The notes under the pieces are model-generated. The model was not told the DNA's origin and ran no database searches. It was given only the letters and a program-made list of their open reading frames with translations. The translations under genes were made by a program, and so were the position numbers. 64,000 nucleotides of DNA from a virus, in the IMG/VR virus record IMGVR_UViG_3300036832_001166, positions 1 through 64,000 of that record. One strand, written 5' to 3'. Shown here in pieces: positions 59,694-64,000 of this stretch; the first letter of the stretch is position 1; the number at the start of each line of letters is the position of its first letter.

Positions 59694-60281
59694 ATGTCTG
59701 ACACCGCCACACCGGCGCAGCCGCCCACGCCGAGGGAGCGCGAAGCTCCCCAGCCGCTGCCGCCCCCGACGGCCCTAAGGGGCCGCGAAGACCGGCCCGA
59801 CCGGCTCACGCCCGAAGTCCTGGAAGCGCTCGCCTCCGACAAGCAAGTCACCGGCAACGAGGCGCAATCCGCCCTGGACTGGTTCCTGTCTGAGGAGCCC
59901 GAGCAGGACGAGGAGCAGACACACACCATCGAGCTGAACGTCGGCGTCGGCGAGAAGGAGCACTGGATCTCGTGGGTGGTGCGCCCCATCGACTCGGACG
60001 AGCTGCGCCGGATCCAGCGCCAGACCCAGGCGTTGCGGCGCCGCGGCCGCCAGGACGATCTCGCCGTCGACCAGCTCGGCAACCTGAAGGTGATCATCGC
60101 GGGCTCAGTCGAGCCGGACATCGTGACCATCGCTCAGGAGCAGGGCAAGCAGCCGGAGTCGATCCTGCTGAAGCGGTTCATCAAGAAGCCGGGGCTGATC
60201 GCGCAGCTCGCCGGGCAGATCATGGCGCTGTCGGGGTTCGACGACGAGGACGTCCGCGACGCGCTGATCGCAAAAAACTGA
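59694..60281 (+). CDS. Tail assembly chaperone (XkdN-like)
   Basis: A 195-residue protein. WISWVVRPIDSDELRRIQRQ, KVIIAGSVEPDIVTIA and QLAGQIMALSGFDDEDVRDA match the XkdN-type chaperone that coats the tape measure during tail assembly. Pro/Ala-rich N-terminus. Just before its stop lies the canonical slip site A-AAA-AAC, which leads into the frame ending at 60535. GAAGGAG precedes the ATG. Confidence 0.82.
   Translation: MSDTATPAQPPTPREREAPQPLPPPTALRGREDRPDRLTPEVLEALASDKQVTGNEAQSALDWFLSEEPEQDEEQTHTIELNVGVGEKEHWISWVVRPIDSDELRRIQRQTQALRRRGRQDDLAVDQLGNLKVIIAGSVEPDIVTIAQEQGKQPESILLKRFIKKPGLIAQLAGQIMALSGFDDEDVRDALIAKN
60272..60278 (+). other. Programmed -1 ribosomal frameshift site
   Basis: A AAA AAC in the zero frame (GCA AAA AAC TGA) is the classical X-XXY-YYZ heptamer. 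It sits directly before the TGA at 60279-60281, in the same gene pair where tailed phages use frameshifting. Confidence 0.85.
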
Positions 60282-60535
60282 TCAAGGCCGGGGGCGAAGC
60301 GCAGCTCCTGTTCCTGGCCTGGAGGTACGGCGGTGCCGATCCCTACCGGATGTACAACGGGCTCGACGAGGACTACCGGCCGCCGGGGCGCGCCGACGCG
60401 ATCCCGCATCCACCGACGTACCCGTCGCGGCTGCGTCACTTCGTCTACGGCTGCGGGCTCATGGCGCTCGACAACGAGAGCAGGCTCGCCGGAGGGAAGT
60501 CGGGTCAGAGAGTCTCGCGTGCGCTGGGAGGCTAA
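60279..60535 (+). CDS. C-terminal extension of tail chaperone made by frameshift
   Basis: After slipping, reading resumes LIKAGGEAQLLFLAWRYGG and continues with YRMYNGLDEDYRP to SRALGG, adding 85 residues. It has no start codon with a ribosome site of its own. It corresponds to the T part of G/GT-type chaperones that recruits tube and tape measure. Confidence 0.8.
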
Positions 60536-60538
60536 GCC

Positions 60539-63500
60539 GTGGCGGTGAGCCTGGAGGCGGCGTTCGTCCTGCTCGACAAGGCGTCGCCCGCGCTGAAGGA
60601 CATCCGCAGGAACGCCATCGAGGCCGACAAGGCGCTACGCGGACTCGGCACCGGCCGCGCGGGGCTCGGCGGCAGCTCGTCAAGCTGGACGGGCGGCGGC
60701 TCTGTCACGGGCTACACCCAGTCGATCACGAAGGCGGGCGACGCCACCAAGAAGACGGGCAACGAGGTCAAGAAGACCGCCGACGAGGTCAAGAAGGCGA
60801 GCGGTTGGTTCAAGCGGGTGACGACGGACGTCAAGGACTGGGCCAAGGCGCTTGACAAGACGCATCCGGCGCTGGCGAACCTCGCGAGCCAGCTCGGTGG
60901 CGTGGTCGGTGGCGTGAAGGGGCTGGCGACCGCGCTGCCGACGATGGCCTGGGCGGCGATCGCCGCGGCCGCGGCGCTGGGTCCGCTGGTGGGGGTGATC
61001 GGTGCGCTTGTCTCGTCGTTGACGTTTGCTGTCGGCGGCGCCGGACTGCTCGGCGGTGGGCTGCTCGGCTCCTTCGCGGTCGGGATCGGCTCGGTGATAG
61101 CCGTCGCCAAGCCTGCGCTGACGGGGCTGAAGAAGTACCAGGCGGCGGTCACGGCGCTCAACAAGGCGATGGCGTCCGGCAGCACGACGCAGATCCGGCA
61201 GCGCCAGAAAGAGCTGGACGCGATCGCCAAGGCCAACCCTGGCGTGGCCCAGTTGGCGCAGAACCTGACCGCGTTCGAGAAGAGCTGGAAGAAGGCGACA
61301 GCGCCGGGTCGCGCGAGCTTCTTCAAGCTCGCGGCCGATGGGATCGCCACGCTGCGCAAGTTGACCCCGACGCTCGCCTCCGAGGTCAACAAGAACACCG
61401 CCGCCGTCGAGGGCGGGTTCCGCAAGATCCTCGCTCCATTCCTGACCGGCAAGACGTTCCAGGACATGATCAAGGGCTTCGGCGGCATCTTCCGCGCGAA
61501 CCTGCCGGGGGTCATGCGAGGGATCGTCAACATCATCACCGGCCTGGCCAACGCGCTGAAAGTCGTCACCCCGGAGCTGAAGAAGTTCGGGCCGTGGTTC
61601 GCGGACTTCACCGACAAGTTTGCGAAGTGGACGGAGTCGCGGCGGGGCCGCGGCCAGATGAACGACATGATCAGGGCGTTCCGGGAGTGGATGCGGCTGC
61701 TCGGCGGCATCGGGCGGTTGCTTGGCGAGATCGTCTCGGGCGGCCAAAAGGGCGGGACGTCGCTCGTGACCAAGATGGCGGACTCGGTCAACAAGCTGGC
61801 CGATAACCTGGCTACGCCGCAGGGCAGGAAGGGGACCGCGAACTACTTCAGCAGGGCGCTGGCCGACGCCGACAAGCTGTGGCCGATCCTGCAGAAGCTC
61901 GTGGACGCCCTCTCGGGGATCTACAAGATCCTCAAGCCGGTCGGGTCGGCCACCACGTTCATCCTCAGCAAGCTGCCCGCGGGGGCGTTCACGGCGCTGG
62001 GGGCCGCATTCCTCGGGTTCAAGATGCTCTCGCCCGCCATCAAGGGCTACAAGGCCGTCAGCGGCTTCTTCACTGGCCGAGACGGCTCGACGCCAACCAA
62101 GTCCCTGTGGGTGTCGCTTACTGGCGGCGGTGGCGGCGAGGGCGGTGGCGGCGGCGGTAGCAGCAGGGGCAAGAAGGGCAAGCTGACCGCGGAGGAGGAG
62201 CAGCTCGCCAAGGAGGCCGAGAAGAAGCCGGGCTTCTTCGGGCGGTTCTTCCGGCGGATCCCCGGCGTGTCGAAGGTCAGCGACTTCATCACCGGCGGCA
62301 AGGAGGGCGCGTCGCTGCTCTCGCGGATCCCGGGCGTCGGCAAGATCACCGGCTTCGGTTCTAAGGCAGCGGGCCTGTTCGGGAAGATCCCCGGACTCTC
62401 AAAGCTCGGGAAGGTCGGGGAGATCGCCGGGAAGGTCGGCTCGCACCTCCCGCTCCTCAGCCTTCTCGCGATGGGGTACGGCGCGGCCGCGTCGCCCGAG
62501 AACGCGTCGGCCGCCGGGCGGATCTCTGGCGCGGCCGAGATGGTCGACCCGACGTCACTCCTGAGCCTCATTCCTGGTCTTGGCGGGTTCCGCGGCGTGG
62601 CGGGCTCGATCCTGCATCCGCTTGCGAGCAGCGGCGGCGCAGGCGGCGTCGCTGCTGGTGCGCTCGGCGGCGCCACGATCGGCGGGACCCTCGGCACGTT
62701 TGTCGCCCCCGGGCTCGGTACGGCGATCGGCGCCGGGATCGGCGGGGTGGCGGGCGGCCTCGGTTCGCTCCTGTTCGGTAGCGGTCCGAACCGGCAGCAG
62801 CAGCAGGCCGACCAGGGCCTGAAGAGCTTCGGGAACCGGATCAAGGGCGTGAAGGACGACCTGGCCGAGTTGACACCCAAGCAGCTCCAGGCGCTGAGGA
62901 GCTGGGCGACGCAGCTCGCCAACGACAAGCACCTCAGCAAGTACCGGGACCAGATCCTGGATGTGCGCGATGCGCTGAAGAATCCGACCACGGGGCTGCC
63001 AAGCGCGCTGGACAAGGTCGCGCCCGCGTTCGACTACATGAAGAGGGGCGCCGGGAAGAGCCTCGACGCGATCCAGGTCATGACGAACTTTGCTGTCCAG
63101 GAGATTCAGAAGACGCTGCCCGCGGGCTCCAAGGCCGCGACCGATGCGCTGGCGGTCAACTACTCGATCGCCGCGGACGATGTGAAGGCGTCGATGAAGG
63201 ACGGTGTCGTCAAGAACACCCGGGAGGGCATCGCGGAGGTCAACCGGCTGATGGCCGAGGCGTTCAAGCAGCTCGGCATTAGCCCGGCGACCGCGAAGAA
63301 GCTCGCAGCCCAGGGCTGGTCGCTGAAGGCCATCACCAGCGCTGGGTCAAGCGCGCAGAAGTCGGGCCTGACCGGCTCGGGGGGCGGCCTGACCGGGTCG
63401 ACGGTCAGCGGGCAGTCCTACCAGTACGCGGCGGGCGGACGGATCCCCGGACGGGCACGCGGCGATCACATCCCGCTCTACGGCCGCGGCGGCGGCCTGC

Positions 63501-64000
63501 TCGGGATCGCTGACGGCGGCGAGCTGGTCGTCAACCGGCATACCGAGAGCCGCATCAACCGCAAGCTGGCGGCATACGGGACAACGCTCGGCAAGGAGGT
63601 CGCGAGCGAGACCAAGCCGCATTACCAGACGGGCAGCTACGCGCACGGCGGACGCGTCCAGGGCTACCAGACCGGCGGGGTCGTCGGGCAGATCAACGCG
63701 CTGGCGTCGGCCGCCGGGTTCAACCGGATCGCGATCGCCGGGCTGCTCGGCAATGCGATGCAGGAGTCGAGCCTGAACCCGAACACGCCCGGCGGCGGCC
63801 TGTGGCAGCAGATCTCCAACTTCGGTCAAGGCACCGGCGGCTCGGTCGCGCAGCAGTGGGCGCGCATGCTCCCGCAGATCACCGGGCTGCGCGCGGCAAT
63901 GAACGCGGCAGGCACGCCCGGCGCCGCCGCGACCATCTTCGAACAGGGGTTTGAGAAGGCGGGCATCCCAGCCCTGGCCAACCGCATCCGGTACGCAAAC
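60539..64000 (+). CDS. Tape measure protein with tail lysozyme domain (incomplete)
   Basis: Open from GTG 60539 to the window edge, at least 1154 residues. The N-terminus is helical (FVLLDKASPALKDIRRNAIE), followed by hydrophobic Gly/Ala-rich segments (PLVGVIGALVSSLTFAVGGA) and long amphipathic stretches typical of tape measures. Near the right edge, INALASAAGFNRIAIAGLLG, NAMQESSLNPNTPGG and LWQQISNF match the phage tail lysozyme fold, with Glu of QESS as likely catalytic acid. It sets tail length and opens the wall at injection. The C-terminus is beyond the window. Confidence 0.85.
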   Translation, partial: MAVSLEAAFVLLDKASPALKDIRRNAIEADKALRGLGTGRAGLGGSSSSWTGGGSVTGYTQSITKAGDATKKTGNEVKKTADEVKKASGWFKRVTTDVKDWAKALDKTHPALANLASQLGGVVGGVKGLATALPTMAWAAIAAAAALGPLVGVIGALVSSLTFAVGGAGLLGGGLLGSFAVGIGSVIAVAKPALTGLKKYQAAVTALNKAMASGSTTQIRQRQKELDAIAKANPGVAQLAQNLTAFEKSWKKATAPGRASFFKLAADGIATLRKLTPTLASEVNKNTAAVEGGFRKILAPFLTGKTFQDMIKGFGGIFRANLPGVMRGIVNIITGLANALKVVTPELKKFGPWFADFTDKFAKWTESRRGRGQMNDMIRAFREWMRLLGGIGRLLGEIVSGGQKGGTSLVTKMADSVNKLADNLATPQGRKGTANYFSRALADADKLWPILQKLVDALSGIYKILKPVGSATTFILSKLPAGAFTALGAAFLGFKMLSPAIKGYKAVSGFFTGRDGSTPTKSLWVSLTGGGGGEGGGGGGSSRGKKGKLTAEEEQLAKEAEKKPGFFGRFFRRIPGVSKVSDFITGGKEGASLLSRIPGVGKITGFGSKAAGLFGKIPGLSKLGKVGEIAGKVGSHLPLLSLLAMGYGAAASPENASAAGRISGAAEMVDPTSLLSLIPGLGGFRGVAGSILHPLASSGGAGGVAAGALGGATIGGTLGTFVAPGLGTAIGAGIGGVAGGLGSLLFGSGPNRQQQQADQGLKSFGNRIKGVKDDLAELTPKQLQALRSWATQLANDKHLSKYRDQILDVRDALKNPTTGLPSALDKVAPAFDYMKRGAGKSLDAIQVMTNFAVQEIQKTLPAGSKAATDALAVNYSIAADDVKASMKDGVVKNTREGIAEVNRLMAEAFKQLGISPATAKKLAAQGWSLKAITSAGSSAQKSGLTGSGGGLTGSTVSGQSYQYAAGGRIPGRARGDHIPLYGRGGGLLGIADGGELVVNRHTESRINRKLAAYGTTLGKEVASETKPHYQTGSYAHGGRVQGYQTGGVVGQINALASAAGFNRIAIAGLLGNAMQESSLNPNTPGGGLWQQISNFGQGTGGSVAQQWARMLPQITGLRAAMNAAGTPGAAATIFEQGFEKAGIPALANRIRYAN

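Overview
The window is a 64 kb piece of a high-GC, contractile-tailed (myovirus-type) bacteriophage or prophage, most probably of an actinobacterial host. The evidence is a complete head-connector-sheath-tube-chaperone-tape-measure series on the right, a GH25 endolysin and SSB on the left, near-universal G/C third positions, TANNNT -10 boxes and frequent leaderless starts. Several secreted proteins have a style seen in Thermoleophilia, but the host genus cannot be fixed from this sequence. Terminase, portal, integrase and polymerase genes are not seen and presumably lie outside.

Layout. 0-6 kb: small genes, an orphan HicA-like protein, a structured tRNA-like RNA on the minus strand, a mini-membrane protein, a Vps62-like protein and the GH25 endolysin with a likely internal start. 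6-13 kb: an SRPBCC/SAP protein, an inserted HNH endonuclease, dense ATGA-coupled small genes, ssb and two tiny membrane proteins. 13-22 kb: secreted collagen-like, RlpA-like and lysozyme-like proteins, a BldC-like DNA-binding protein on the minus strand, zinc-knuckle mini-proteins and a SPOUT RNA methyltransferase. 22-34 kb: a 928-residue zeta-toxin plus RelA/SpoT polyvalent protein, a peptidoglycan-binding plus ParB-like polyvalent protein, and a tRNA-like RNA with its own promoter and terminator. 34-39 kb: small accessory genes and a 621-residue conserved protein. 39-49.7 kb: tail fibre/adhesin proteins, including one of 2110 residues. 51-64 kb: virion morphogenesis, from prohead protease-scaffold to the tape measure protein, which runs off the right edge.

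Regulation. At least nine intergenic regions carry a 17-bp near-palindrome (AGCGCACG-N-CGTGTGCT) fused to an extended -10 TGC-TANNNT. In at least five of these a 5' hairpin with different stem bases but similar GA-rich loop follows, and most genes then have a fixed GACCGAGGAG initiation module. This looks like a phage-wide regulon. A second class of promoter places the -10 box 6-9 nt before the start codon (leaderless). Two late units share GCCGTAGTATCGG.

Most attractive leads: the operator-hairpin-initiation module, three dedicated noncoding RNA candidates (1698-1813 minus, 27841-27951 plus, 33832-34016 plus), and the short HPRxRxGxF/W motif shared by the HicA-like, zeta/RelA-like and PG-binding/ParB-like proteins, which suggests a packaged or processed effector set.
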